A DNA stretch of 8,508 nt from Actinomycetota bacterium (GTDB taxonomy: Bacteria; Actinomycetota; Actinomycetes; Actinomycetales; Angustibacteraceae). The stretch's first letter is position 1. Each line of letters opens with the position of its first letter. Position numbers and translations under genes: made by a program. This document shows, piece after piece, positions 1 to 6,461 of this stretch. The DNA lies in contig JACMOY010000137.1 of the NCBI GenBank assembly GCA_014377795.1, positions 1 to 8,508 on the forward strand, in the 5' to 3' direction. Under the pieces are notes generated by a model, which saw only the letters and a list, made by a program, of their open reading frames with translations, was not told the DNA's origin and did no database searches.

Positions 1-282
1 CTGGGCTGGCGCACCCCACTCGGTGCGGGCGGTGTCGGGCTGTCGGCCGGCCAGCGTCAGCGGCTCGCGCTCACCCGGGTGCTGCTCACCGACGCGCCCC
101 TGGTGGTGCTGGACGAGCCCAGCGCCCACCTGGACGCTGAGAGCGAGCTGGTCGTGCTCGACGCCGTCCGCGCGCTGGGCAGGCAGCGACGCACCGTGCT
201 GGTGATCGCCCACCGCCCTGCGCTGGCGGCCCTGGCGGACGAGGTCGTCGACCTGTCCCCCGTCCCGGTCGGTGCGGCGTGA
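1..282 (+). CDS. cydD: CydD, ABC exporter subunit for cytochrome bd assembly (C-terminal part only)
   Basis: This is the last 93 residues of an ABC-type ATPase; the 5' part lies before the window. Visible in order are the signature motif (GLSAGQRQR, about residues 13-21 of the fragment), Walker B with the catalytic glutamate and D-loop (VVLDEPSAHLD) and the switch histidine (VIAHRP). This is the second half of a nucleotide-binding domain. CydD pairs with CydC in the inner membrane to form the CydDC exporter of reduced thiols or haem-related cargo required to assemble cytochrome bd oxidase (family knowledge). The CydD call rests on the LSAGQ form of the signature and on the GTGA overlap with a full transporter half that looks like CydC. 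From the fragment alone any exporter-type ABC half would fit, so the identity leans on context. cydA and cydB would be expected upstream. Confidence 0.8.
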   Translation: MGWRTPLGAGGVGLSAGQRQRLALTRVLLTDAPLVVLDEPSAHLDAESELVVLDAVRALGRQRRTVLVIAHRPALAALADEVVDLSPVPVGAA

Positions 283-2084
283 GCGCGCTCGGCCGCACGC
301 TCGCCCTGCTGGCACCGTCCCGGGCGCGGATGGCGGCGGCCGTGGCGTTCGGCTCGCTCGCGCTCGGCAGCGCGGTGGCCCTGACGGCCCTGTCGGCGTG
401 GCTGATCTCGCGCGCCGCCCAGCACCCGTCGATCGTGGCGCTGTCGCTGGCGGTCGTGGGCGTGCGGGCGCTGGGCATCGCGCGCGGCACGTTCCGCTAC
501 CTCGAGCGGCTCGCGTCCCACGACGTCGCCCTGCGCGTCACGGCGCGGCTGCGCGAGCGGCTCTACGTCAGCCTCGCCGCAGCCGACCGCACGGTGGTCG
601 CTGGGCTGCGGCACGGTGACCTGCTCGCCCGGATCGGCCCCGACGGCGTCCTGGTCGGCGACGTGCTGGTGCGCGGGCTGCTGCCCTTCGCCGTCGCAGG
701 GGTCGTCTGCGCCGGCGCCGTCACCCTGGTGGCGACCCTGCTGCCGCTCGCCGGCGTGGTCCTGGCCGGCTGCCTGCTCGTCGCCGCGACCCTGTCACCG
801 TGGCTGGCCGGCGTCGCGGCGCGGCGGGCCCACCGGGTCGCGGACGAGACCTCCGGCCGGACGAGCGCGCTGGCCCTCGAGCTGCTCGACCACGCGACCG
901 AGCTCACAGTGACCGGGCAGGTCAGCCAGCGGCTGGAGGCACTGGGGCGCAACGAGATCGCACGCTCCGACGCGCTGGACGACGCCGCCCGGCCGGGTGC
1001 GTGGGCGGCCGCCACGTCGAGCACCGCGACGGGAGCGGCGCTGGTGGGCTGCCTCGTCGTCGGCGCGACGGCGGGGCGGGCGGGCTCGCTGCCACCGGTG
1101 GTGCTCGCGGTCGTCGTGCTGACGCCGCTCGCCATGGTCGAGGTCGTGGCGTCCCTGCCGGCTGCTGCCTCCGCGGTCGCTCGCGCGAGTGCTGCGGCGC
1201 AACGTCTTTGGCCCCTGCTGACCGCACCGGCGATCACGAGCCGTGTGTCGGCGTCCGTCAGCGTGCCGGACGACGACGCCCGGCTGACCGCGCGCGGCCT
1301 CGCCTGCGGGTGGCCCGGACGCCCACCCGTCGTCAGCGGCCTCGACGTCGACGTGGTGCCCGGGCGGGTGCTCTCGATCACCGGACCGAGCGGGTGCGGC
1401 AAGTCGACGCTGCTGCTCACGCTGGCCGGGCTGCTGCCGCCGGTGGCCGGGCAGGTGCGCCTGGGCGACAGTGCGCTCGAGGACCTCGAGCCGCACGCGG
1501 TGCGACGCGTCGTCACCTTCACCGCCGAGGACGCCCACCTGTTCACGACGACGCTGCGCGAGAACCTGCTCGTCGCGCGCGGCGACGCGACGGACGGCGA
1601 GCTCGAATTCGCGCTGCGTCAGGTCGGTCTGCGGTCCTGGCGCTCGGGTCTGTCGCTGGGGCTGGACACGATGCTCGAGCCCGGCGTCGTCTCCGGGGGT
1701 GAACGCCGGCGGCTGCTGCTGGCCCGGGCGCTGCTGGTCGGCAGCCGGGTGCTGCTGCTCGACGAGCCCGCCGAGCATCTCGACGCCGCCTCAGCCGAGG
1801 CGCTGATGGCCGAGCTCGAGCGGCTGGCGTCGTCGACCGGCGTCGCGGTCGCGGTCGTCACCCATCAGCCGCACCCGACCAGCGGCGGCACGCTGCTGCT
1901 GGGCTCAGCCGGCCCAGCAGTGCAGGTCCGACACGGCTCACCAGCCGTCGCGGGCGGCGCGGCTCCAGACCCGCTCGAGGTCGAGGTCGGGGTCCGACAG
2001 CAGCTCGACGGCGAACGCGGTGGTGGCCGGGGCGGCCAGGTGGCCGCGGTTCAGGTCGCGCGTGCGGCGCACGGTCAGGGCTGA
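279..2084 (+). CDS. cydC: CydC, ABC exporter subunit for cytochrome bd assembly, with a read-through C-terminal tail
   Basis: This is a 601-residue fused membrane/ATPase ABC half-transporter. The GTG start at 279 overlaps the cydD stop as GTGA, so translation is probably coupled. The N-terminal part (about residues 15-300) has hydrophobic helices near 19-43, 50-68, 130-178 and 240-298, as in type I exporters. The ATPase domain follows: Walker A GPSGCGKST at 369-377, a Q-loop region (TAEDAHLF) with glutamate at 417 where most ABC proteins have glutamine, signature VSGGE at 471-475, Walker B LLLDEP at 492-497 and switch His529. Family members usually end shortly after this histidine. Here the frame runs on to residue 601, and residues 554-601 lie antisense to the neighbouring glycosyltransferase gene. 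In that tail third-position G/C drops, while the opposite strand keeps it almost total, so the tail looks like an extension beyond an older stop. The ABC exporter call is certain; CydC is likely from sequence and from the cydD neighbour. Confidence 0.85.
   Translation: MSALGRTLALLAPSRARMAAAVAFGSLALGSAVALTALSAWLISRAAQHPSIVALSLAVVGVRALGIARGTFRYLERLASHDVALRVTARLRERLYVSLAAADRTVVAGLRHGDLLARIGPDGVLVGDVLVRGLLPFAVAGVVCAGAVTLVATLLPLAGVVLAGCLLVAATLSPWLAGVAARRAHRVADETSGRTSALALELLDHATELTVTGQVSQRLEALGRNEIARSDALDDAARPGAWAAATSSTATGAALVGCLVVGATAGRAGSLPPVVLAVVVLTPLAMVEVVASLPAAASAVARASAAAQRLWPLLTAPAITSRVSASVSVPDDDARLTARGLACGWPGRPPVVSGLDVDVVPGRVLSITGPSGCGKSTLLLTLAGLLPPVAGQVRLGDSALEDLEPHAVRRVVTFTAEDAHLFTTTLRENLLVARGDATDGELEFALRQVGLRSWRSGLSLGLDTMLEPGVVSGGERRRLLLARALLVGSRVLLLDEPAEHLDAASAEALMAELERLASSTGVAVAVVTHQPHPTSGGTLLLGSAGPAVQVRHGSPAVAGGAAPDPLEVEVGVRQQLDGERGGGRGGQVAAVQVARAAHGQG
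1896..1920. terminator. Hairpin at the convergent end of cydC and the GT2 gene, putative bidirectional terminator
   Basis: A perfect 9-bp inverted repeat (CTGCTGGGC / GCCCAGCAG) encloses a 7-base loop, and G-U pairs could lengthen the stem at both ends. There is no run of T on either side, which is common for terminators in GC-rich actinomycetes. It sits inside the last part of the cydC frame and 17 bases beyond the stop of the minus-strand GT2 gene. It is therefore well placed to end minus-strand transcripts, and it would also face cydC transcripts. The function is inferred from structure and position only. Confidence 0.5.
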
Positions 2085-3155
2085 CCCCAGGCCCAGGCCC
2101 AGGGGCGCCTCGGCACACAGCTCGCGCAGCCGCGAACCCCCGAGCACCAGCGGTTCTCGCACGTCGACCTGGTAGCGGCAGCGGGCCAGCACCTGGCGGT
2201 CGGGGTCGCCGACGTGTACCCGCGGATCACCCTTGAGCGGCGCGAGCGGCCGCTCGTGAGACAGCCAGACGCCCGCGTCGGTGTCGCGCAGCAGCGACGA
2301 GACCGTCAGCAGCAGGGCGGCGTCGGTCCACCCGTCGTCGTGCAGACGCACGACGACGTCGGGCTGCGGCCACAGCAGACCGTGGCCCCGCGCTGCCGGG
2401 TCGGTGATGAACGGCGCCGTGGCCAGACCCTCGACGTTCTTGACGGCGACGTGGTCCTCGCTGCGGCCGGCGAAGTCGCGACCGTCGTGCCAGGCCACCG
2501 CGTCCGGCACGTGACGGAAGTCCGCCCCGGCGAGCCAGCACCGGTTGGCCAGCTCCCAGTCCTCGCCGCCGTACTCGGTGAACGACTCCTCAAAGCCACC
2601 AACCCGATCGAACAGGCTGCGCGGCAGGGCCAGCACCGCGCCGATGACGAACCGGTAGCCGTCGTCGCCGACGGTCGCCAGGTCGTCGGTGCGGGAATAC
2701 GCGTCCGCCAGCCACTGCGGCGCGGGGTGCTCGTCCGGGCCGGGTGCGGTGCCGAGCAACCAGTCGCGCAGCCGGTGACCGGACCACCCGTGCAGATCGA
2801 CGTGCCGCCGGCGGCCGACGGCCAGCACCTGGCCGGTGCCGACGGCGTCGACCATCGCGGCGACGTACCCGCGGTCGGGCACCGTGTCGCCGTCCAGGAA
2901 GCACAGCAGGTCACCGCCACCAGCCGCGGCGCCGAGGTTGCGGGCCGCGGCCGCCCGAAAGCCCAGATCCGGCTGGCGCACGAGCGTCGTGCGGTAAGGG
3001 CGCTGGCCCAGCTCGGGCACCACCGGCGACCCGTCGTCGCTGACCACGACCTCGAGCCGGTCCGCGGGCCAGGTCTGCAGCTCGAGCGCTGCGAGCACCA
3101 GGTCGAGGCGCGGCTGCGCGTCGAAGTACGGGACGACGACGCAGACCCGCGTCAC
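1938..3155 (-). CDS. GT2-family glycosyltransferase (GT-A fold) with galactosyltransferase-like C-terminal motif
   Basis: This 405-residue enzyme should transfer a sugar from a nucleotide-sugar donor, in the cytoplasm, during glycan synthesis. The N-terminus has the GT2 pattern VVVPYFDAQ (6-14), SDDGS (39-43), and the metal-binding DXD as FLDGD, Asp88 and Asp90. The acceptor-side motif GGFEESF...YGGEDWE (186-201, Glu198/Asp199 as likely catalytic pair) is typical of the C-terminal domain shared with galactosyltransferases and chondroitin-type polymerases; WHDG with His223 follows. Residues from about 240 to 405 form an extra region I cannot assign. I chose GTG at 3155 because it begins just before the conserved strand, overlaps the upstream stop as GTGA and has a GAGGTG ribosome site 5 bases away; the longer open frame upstream is low-complexity shadow of the next gene. 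It is the last gene of the operon, and its final 147 bases overlap cydC tail to tail. The sugar and acceptor are unknown. Confidence 0.85.
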   Translation of the reverse strand: MTRVCVVVPYFDAQPRLDLVLAALELQTWPADRLEVVVSDDGSPVVPELGQRPYRTTLVRQPDLGFRAAAARNLGAAAGGGDLLCFLDGDTVPDRGYVAAMVDAVGTGQVLAVGRRRHVDLHGWSGHRLRDWLLGTAPGPDEHPAPQWLADAYSRTDDLATVGDDGYRFVIGAVLALPRSLFDRVGGFEESFTEYGGEDWELANRCWLAGADFRHVPDAVAWHDGRDFAGRSEDHVAVKNVEGLATAPFITDPAARGHGLLWPQPDVVVRLHDDGWTDAALLLTVSSLLRDTDAGVWLSHERPLAPLKGDPRVHVGDPDRQVLARCRYQVDVREPLVLGGSRLRELCAEAPLGLGLGSALTVRRTRDLNRGHLAAPATTAFAVELLSDPDLDLERVWSRAARDGW

Positions 3156-4141
3156 ACCAGCACCTCGGCGTACCGGCGCGCCACATCGGCGGTGCTCGGC
3201 CCCAGCGGTGTGCCGGGGGCCAGCCAGGTCGACGACGGGTCGGCCACGGCCCGCCGCAGCGCTGCTGGCAGGTCGTCGTACACGGTCAAGGCGCCCGGCA
3301 GCCGCTGCGCCAGCTCGTCGACGTACCGGCTCCGCGGCACCAGCGGACGGCGCCCGGCCGCCAGCCAGGAGCCGATCGACCCCGACGCCGACAGGTGCCG
3401 GTGGGCCGCGACCGGGACGGCGACCGCACGCAGCCGCTGCACCAGCTCGGCGTCCGGCAGGTAGCCGGTGACGCACCACCGTCGGCCGAGCTCGCGGGCC
3501 CGGCCGGCGAGCTCGTCGAGCAGGTCCTCGTGGCCCTCCGAGGCGCGGCCGAGCACCAGGACGCCGACGTCCGGACGAATGGCGCCCAGGGCCTCGAGCA
3601 CCTCGAGGTGACCCTTGCCGGGGTAGACGAACCCCAGCAGGGCGACGTCCGGCGGGTCCGCCGGGCCGGGCCGGGCGCTGGGCGCCATCGGCTCGGCGTC
3701 GATCGGCAGCGGCACCACCGCGATGTCAGGCGGTGCGGCACCTGGCCCGAGGCAGTCGGCAAGCAGGGCCCGCTCGTGCTCGCTGCTGACGACGACGCGC
3801 CGGCTGGCTCGGGCGACGCAGGCGTAGCAGGCTGCCCGGCGCGGCATCGACTGCGGCCCGTCGGAGGGCTGCGGCAGGTCGTGCAGGGTGACGCTGAGCG
3901 CCGTCACCTCGGCCAGCGAGGTGAGGACCGCCTGCGCCTGCTCGGGTGAGCGGCCGAACAGCCGGTCCGTGACGTGGGCGTGGGTGCGCCCGCCGGCCAC
4001 CTGGGCGCGCAGCGAGCCCAGGTCGTCGGGCCCGACCGCGGTGGGCACCCGGACGACGTCCGCGCCGCGGGCCAGCGCGAGCGCCAGGCGGGTGACCCCG
4101 TGCTCGTGCGGCCCCACGACCAGGTGTCGCAGTCCGCTCAC
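3152..4141 (-). CDS. GT-B glycosyltransferase, GT4-like
   Basis: This 329-residue protein has the two-domain GT-B layout. The N-terminal half carries an HAHVTDR segment (54-60) and VTLHDLP (84-90), then VVVSSEHE (116-123) and VVPLPID (142-148), the usual link before the donor domain. The C-terminal half begins with LLGFVYPGKGH (168-178), the position where GT4 enzymes hold donor phosphates with a G..Y.GKG turn, followed by VLVLGRA, VTGYLPD (224-230) and SASGSIGSWLAAG (251-263). This last segment sits where GT4 enzymes normally have the E-x7-E motif, and both glutamates appear to be missing, so the enzyme may be a divergent member or have changed donor handling. It starts at GTG 4141 in a GTGA overlap with the WcbI-type gene and ends in a GTGA overlap with the GT2 gene, so all three are probably translated from one mRNA. 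Membership of the GT4-like superfamily is likely; the substrate is not known. Confidence 0.75.
   Translation of the reverse strand: MSGLRHLVVGPHEHGVTRLALALARGADVVRVPTAVGPDDLGSLRAQVAGGRTHAHVTDRLFGRSPEQAQAVLTSLAEVTALSVTLHDLPQPSDGPQSMPRRAACYACVARASRRVVVSSEHERALLADCLGPGAAPPDIAVVPLPIDAEPMAPSARPGPADPPDVALLGFVYPGKGHLEVLEALGAIRPDVGVLVLGRASEGHEDLLDELAGRARELGRRWCVTGYLPDAELVQRLRAVAVPVAAHRHLSASGSIGSWLAAGRRPLVPRSRYVDELAQRLPGALTVYDDLPAALRRAVADPSSTWLAPGTPLGPSTADVARRYAEVLV
3161..3166 (-). promoter_or_regulatory. Ribosome binding site of the first GT2 gene
   Basis: The minus strand reads GAGGTG, then 5 bases, then the GTG start at 3155. It lies inside the last codons of the upstream gene. It decides the start against a much longer open frame that extends to 3479. 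Confidence 0.6.
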
Positions 4142-5070
4142 GTCACCAGGCCGAGCAGGACCATCGTGTCGCGGTGCCGCTCGAGACCGGCAGGGACGAC
4201 CTGCGGGTGCTCGGCATAGAACCGCAGCTGGGCCTCGCGCACGACACCGTCCTCGACGACCTGGCCGCCGACCAGCCAGTGCGGGCGAGCGGCCGCCGGG
4301 TCGAGGCCGAGCGCATCGAGCACCTCGGCGTGCAGCGGGCTGTGCACGCTGTCGAGCAGCGTCCGGCCGGGGTCGGGCACCTCGACGTCGTGGCCGAGGC
4401 GGGCGAGCACCCGGCCGGCCAGCCCGCGCAGCAGCTCGTTGCCCGGGTGGTTGACGGTGTGGACGGCGTCCGCACCCGCGGGGGCGAGCAGGTCGCTGAC
4501 GACCACCGCGCCGTGCCGCTGCTCGCGGCGGGACAGCTCGTCGACCGACGAGCCGGCGACCTCGCGCACGGCTCCCGCCTGGACGGCGGCACCGCGCCGG
4601 GGGCCCGGCGCGGCCTCCGCCAGGGTGCGCCGGTCGTGGTAGGGGACGACGGGCGGGTCGCCGACCCCCGGCGCCCGCACGATCGCCTGGAACGGGGTCA
4701 GCCCGGCGTACCGGATCGCCGGGACCACGACCACGACCGCCCCGGGGGCCAGCCGGTCGGCGACCTGGGCGGTGCCGAGCGGTAGGTCTCGGTAGTCGGC
4801 GCGCACCGGCTGGGTCACGAGCACCGTCGCAGCGGCCAGGACGCGGTCCAGGTGCGGCAGGTCGTCGGCCTCCAGCTCGTGCACCGGCGGCGTCCGCACC
4901 GTGCGGTGCTCGCCGGCGCCCGCGAGCAGCACGCGCAGCGCCTCGGCCTGGCAGTTGCCGTGGACGAGCAGCAGGGGCCGGCCGTCGTCCGGCAGCGGCC
5001 GCAGGCCGTAGAACTCGCCGAAGTGCTCTCGCCGGCCCTGGTCCGGGCTCGTCCGCGCAGGCGCCGCCAT
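4138..5070 (-). CDS. WcbI-family polysaccharide biosynthesis putative acetyltransferase
   Basis: This 310-residue protein matches the WcbI family, named for a CoA-binding protein of a Burkholderia capsule locus that is thought to acetylate the polysaccharide. The diagnostic N-terminal segment is LLLVHGNCQAEALRVLL (33-49). Further family-like segments are VVPAIRYAGLTPFQ (115-128), where the family has a P-x-x-x-x-G-x-x-P pattern, and HTVNHPGNELL (204-214). No signal peptide or membrane helix is seen, so it is probably cytoplasmic. I chose ATG 5070 over the open frame back to 5196 because a TAGGGT box lies 7 bases upstream, as in leaderless actinobacterial genes, and because the upstream residues are arginine-rich and unlike a protein start. 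It is the first gene of a three-gene operon and ends in a GTGA overlap with the GT-B gene. O-acetylation of the glycan made by its neighbours is the natural inference; the acceptor is unknown. Confidence 0.8.
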   Translation of the reverse strand: MAAPARTSPDQGRREHFGEFYGLRPLPDDGRPLLLVHGNCQAEALRVLLAGAGEHRTVRTPPVHELEADDLPHLDRVLAAATVLVTQPVRADYRDLPLGTAQVADRLAPGAVVVVVPAIRYAGLTPFQAIVRAPGVGDPPVVPYHDRRTLAEAAPGPRRGAAVQAGAVREVAGSSVDELSRREQRHGAVVVSDLLAPAGADAVHTVNHPGNELLRGLAGRVLARLGHDVEVPDPGRTLLDSVHSPLHAEVLDALGLDPAAARPHWLVGGQVVEDGVVREAQLRFYAEHPQVVPAGLERHRDTMVLLGLVT

Positions 5071-5077
5071 GCCCGCG

Positions 5078-5083
5078 ACCCTA
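5078..5083 (-). promoter_or_regulatory. Leaderless-type -10 box for the WcbI operon
   Basis: The minus strand reads TAGGGT, matching the actinobacterial TANNNT -10 consensus, followed by exactly 7 bases and the ATG at 5070. That spacing puts the transcript start on, or next to, the A of the ATG, so the mRNA would have no leader. No good -35 box is seen at the expected distance, which is common for such promoters. There is no convincing Shine-Dalgarno sequence here, which fits leaderless translation. Confidence 0.55.
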
Positions 5084-5136
5084 GCTGCGGCCGCGTGCCG
5101 CCACCTCCTGGACCAGGGGGTGCCACGCTCGATATG

Positions 5137-5154
5137 ACGGGGGGGCCCACCCGT
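5137..5154. promoter_or_regulatory. 18-bp near-perfect palindrome, possible operator
   Basis: ACGGGGGGGCCCACCCGT reads as its own reverse complement except for one mismatched pair (5142 against 5149), centred between 5145 and 5146. It lies mid-way between the two divergent genes. A dimeric regulator site that controls both directions is a reasonable reading, but a GC-rich chance palindrome cannot be excluded. Confidence 0.35.
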
Positions 5155-5183
5155 GTTGTCATGGTGGCGGACCCGGGCAGACC

Positions 5184-5197
5184 GGACAACGGACAAC
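5184..5197. repeat. Tandem GGACAAC repeat in the divergent promoter region
   Basis: Two perfect 7-base copies of GGACAAC stand side by side just upstream of the GT4 start. The core GACAAC recurs in inverted orientation (GTTGTC) at 5155-5160. It could be a small regulator site, but the unit is short. Confidence 0.4.
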
Positions 5198-5203
5198 CCG
5201 ACC

Positions 5204-5211
5204 GGGGAGGG
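5204..5211 (+). promoter_or_regulatory. Ribosome binding site of the GT4 gene
   Basis: GGGGAGGG contains a strong GGAGG core (5206-5210) only 3 bases before ATG 5214, closer than usual. No other in-frame start lies upstream in this region, and the internal ATG at 5298 has no ribosome site, so 5214 is the supported start. Confidence 0.6.
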
Positions 5212-5213
5212 TC

Positions 5214-6461
5214 ATGATCCTGCGACCTGCCCCTTGGCTGCCCCGCGACCCGTTCGAGCAGGGCCCGCGGCTCGGGCTGATCCCGATCGCCCCGCGGATG
5301 CGGGTGGCGCTGATCGCCCCCTCGCGGCACCCGATCCGCGAGCCGTTCGCCGGCGGCCTGGAAGCCCACGTGCACGACCTGGCCGGCGCCCTGCGGGCAC
5401 GTGGCCACACCGTCACCCTGTTCGCGGCGCAGGGCTCGGACCACGCCGACCCCCGGTACGTCTTCACCTCGGGCGGGTGGGACCCCACCGCGCTGGCCGC
5501 CATCGACCCCTCCATGCCGGACCGCGACTTCCTCAGCGACCACCACGAGCACCTGCGGCTGATGCTGGCGCTGTCCGGTCCGCTCGGGCGCAGCTTCGAC
5601 GTCGTCCACAACCACTCGCTGCACCACCTGCCGGTCGCCATGGCGCCCTCGCTGTCGCTGCCGATGCTGACCACGCTGCACACCCCGCCGACGCCGTGGC
5701 TGGAGTCCGCGGTCTCGATCGGCGGCGGACACGGCACCTCGTTCGCCAGCGTCAGCGCCCACACGGCGCGGCAGTGGGCCGGCATCCTCGCCGACGCGCC
5801 GCACGTCGTGCCCAACGGCGTCGACCTGCGCCGCTGGCCGCGGGGACCCGGCGGCGGTGACCTGCTGTGGTCGGGGCGCCTGGTCAGGGAGAAGGCGCCG
5901 CACCTGGCGATCGAGGCGGCCCGCCGGGCCGGGCGGCACCTGAGCCTGGCCGGGCCGGTCAGCGACCCGGCGTACGTCGACGCCGTGATCCGCCCGCACC
6001 TGGGCCACGGCGTCACCTACCTCGGGCACCTGGACCAGCGCGAGCTCGCGGCAGCGGTGGGCCGCGCCTCGGCGGTCCTGGCGACCCCGATGTGGGACGA
6101 GCCGTTCGGGCTGGTGGTGGCAGAGGCCCTGGCCTGCGGCACGCCGGTCGTGACGTTCGCGCGCGGCGGGGTGCCCGAGGTGCTGAGCCACGCGGGTCTG
6201 GGCCGGCTGGTCGAGCCGGGCGACGTCGCCGGGCTGGCGGCCGCGATCCCCGCCGCCCAGGCGCTGGACCGCGCCGCGGTGCGGCGGCACGCCGTCGCGC
6301 ACCTGTCGCACGAGGCGATGGTCGACCGCTACGAGACGATCTACGCCGAGCTGGCCGGACCGGTGCGCCACCTGCCCGAGCCGGTGTCGAGGTGGGCCAC
6401 GCCCATCGCGGTGAACGCCTCGAGCCACCCCGGCATCGGGAACCAGCCCCAGCGCTCGTAG
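5214..6461 (+). CDS. GT4-family glycosyltransferase
   Basis: This is a 415-residue retaining GT-B glycosyltransferase with all main GT4 marks. The acceptor domain starts at MRVALIAPSRHP (29-40), with the glycine-rich turn GGLEAHVHDLA (47-57) and DVVHNHS near 126-132. The donor domain has WSGRLVREKAPH (219-230, Arg222 and Lys227 expected to bind the nucleotide-sugar phosphates) and EPFGLVVAE (Glu296 and Glu304, the E-x7-E motif). ATG 5214 follows a GGAGG site, which gives 28 residues before the usual family start at Met29; this segment is proline-rich and could be a real extension. The gene stands alone on the plus strand between two minus-strand glycan operons, and its upstream region is shared with the WcbI operon. 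Its last 121 bases overlap the second GT2 gene tail to tail, so the tail after about residue 382 (YAELAG) is probably not conserved. The substrate is unknown. Confidence 0.9.
   Translation: MILRPAPWLPRDPFEQGPRLGLIPIAPRMRVALIAPSRHPIREPFAGGLEAHVHDLAGALRARGHTVTLFAAQGSDHADPRYVFTSGGWDPTALAAIDPSMPDRDFLSDHHEHLRLMLALSGPLGRSFDVVHNHSLHHLPVAMAPSLSLPMLTTLHTPPTPWLESAVSIGGGHGTSFASVSAHTARQWAGILADAPHVVPNGVDLRRWPRGPGGGDLLWSGRLVREKAPHLAIEAARRAGRHLSLAGPVSDPAYVDAVIRPHLGHGVTYLGHLDQRELAAAVGRASAVLATPMWDEPFGLVVAEALACGTPVVTFARGGVPEVLSHAGLGRLVEPGDVAGLAAAIPAAQALDRAAVRRHAVAHLSHEAMVDRYETIYAELAGPVRHLPEPVSRWATPIAVNASSHPGIGNQPQRS

Larger units (their letters stand above)
5071..5213. promoter_or_regulatory. Divergent intergenic region between the WcbI operon and the GT4 gene
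   Basis: This is the only non-coding stretch in the window (143 bases). It lies between two genes transcribed away from each other, so it must carry promoters for both. It holds the TAGGGT box on the minus side, an 18-bp near-palindrome at 5137-5154, a TTGTCA (5156-5161) resembling a -35 box on the plus strand, and a tandem GGACAAC pair at 5184-5197. I could not find a well-spaced -10 box for the plus-strand gene. Confidence 0.6.

Noticed and set aside
563..1778. Two long minus-strand open frames inside cydC
   Set aside because: cydC is intact on the plus strand with all ABC motifs; these frames are Ser/Arg/Gln-rich shadows.
2214..3464. 416-codon open frame on the plus strand, antisense to the first GT2 gene and the GT4-like gene
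   Set aside because: It is rich in Arg, Gln and Val with no domain pattern, as expected for an antisense shadow of GC-rich genes, while the minus strand carries clear glycosyltransferase motifs throughout.
5156..5161. TTGTCA as the -35 box of the GT4 promoter
   Set aside because: It matches the consensus in 5 of 6 positions, but no acceptable -10 box lies at 16-19 bases; the nearest candidate (GACAAC at 5185) is too far and weak.
5134..5162. ATGAC/GTCAT inverted pair around the 18-bp palindrome
   Set aside because: Its centre (5148) does not coincide with the centre of the palindrome (5145.5), so the two do not form one larger symmetric site.
4815..6428. 537-codon open frame on the minus strand across the WcbI gene, the divergent promoter and the GT4 gene
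   Set aside because: Its composition is Arg/Gly/Gln/His-rich with no motif, and it is contradicted by strong GT4 motifs on the plus strand and WcbI motifs in another minus frame.
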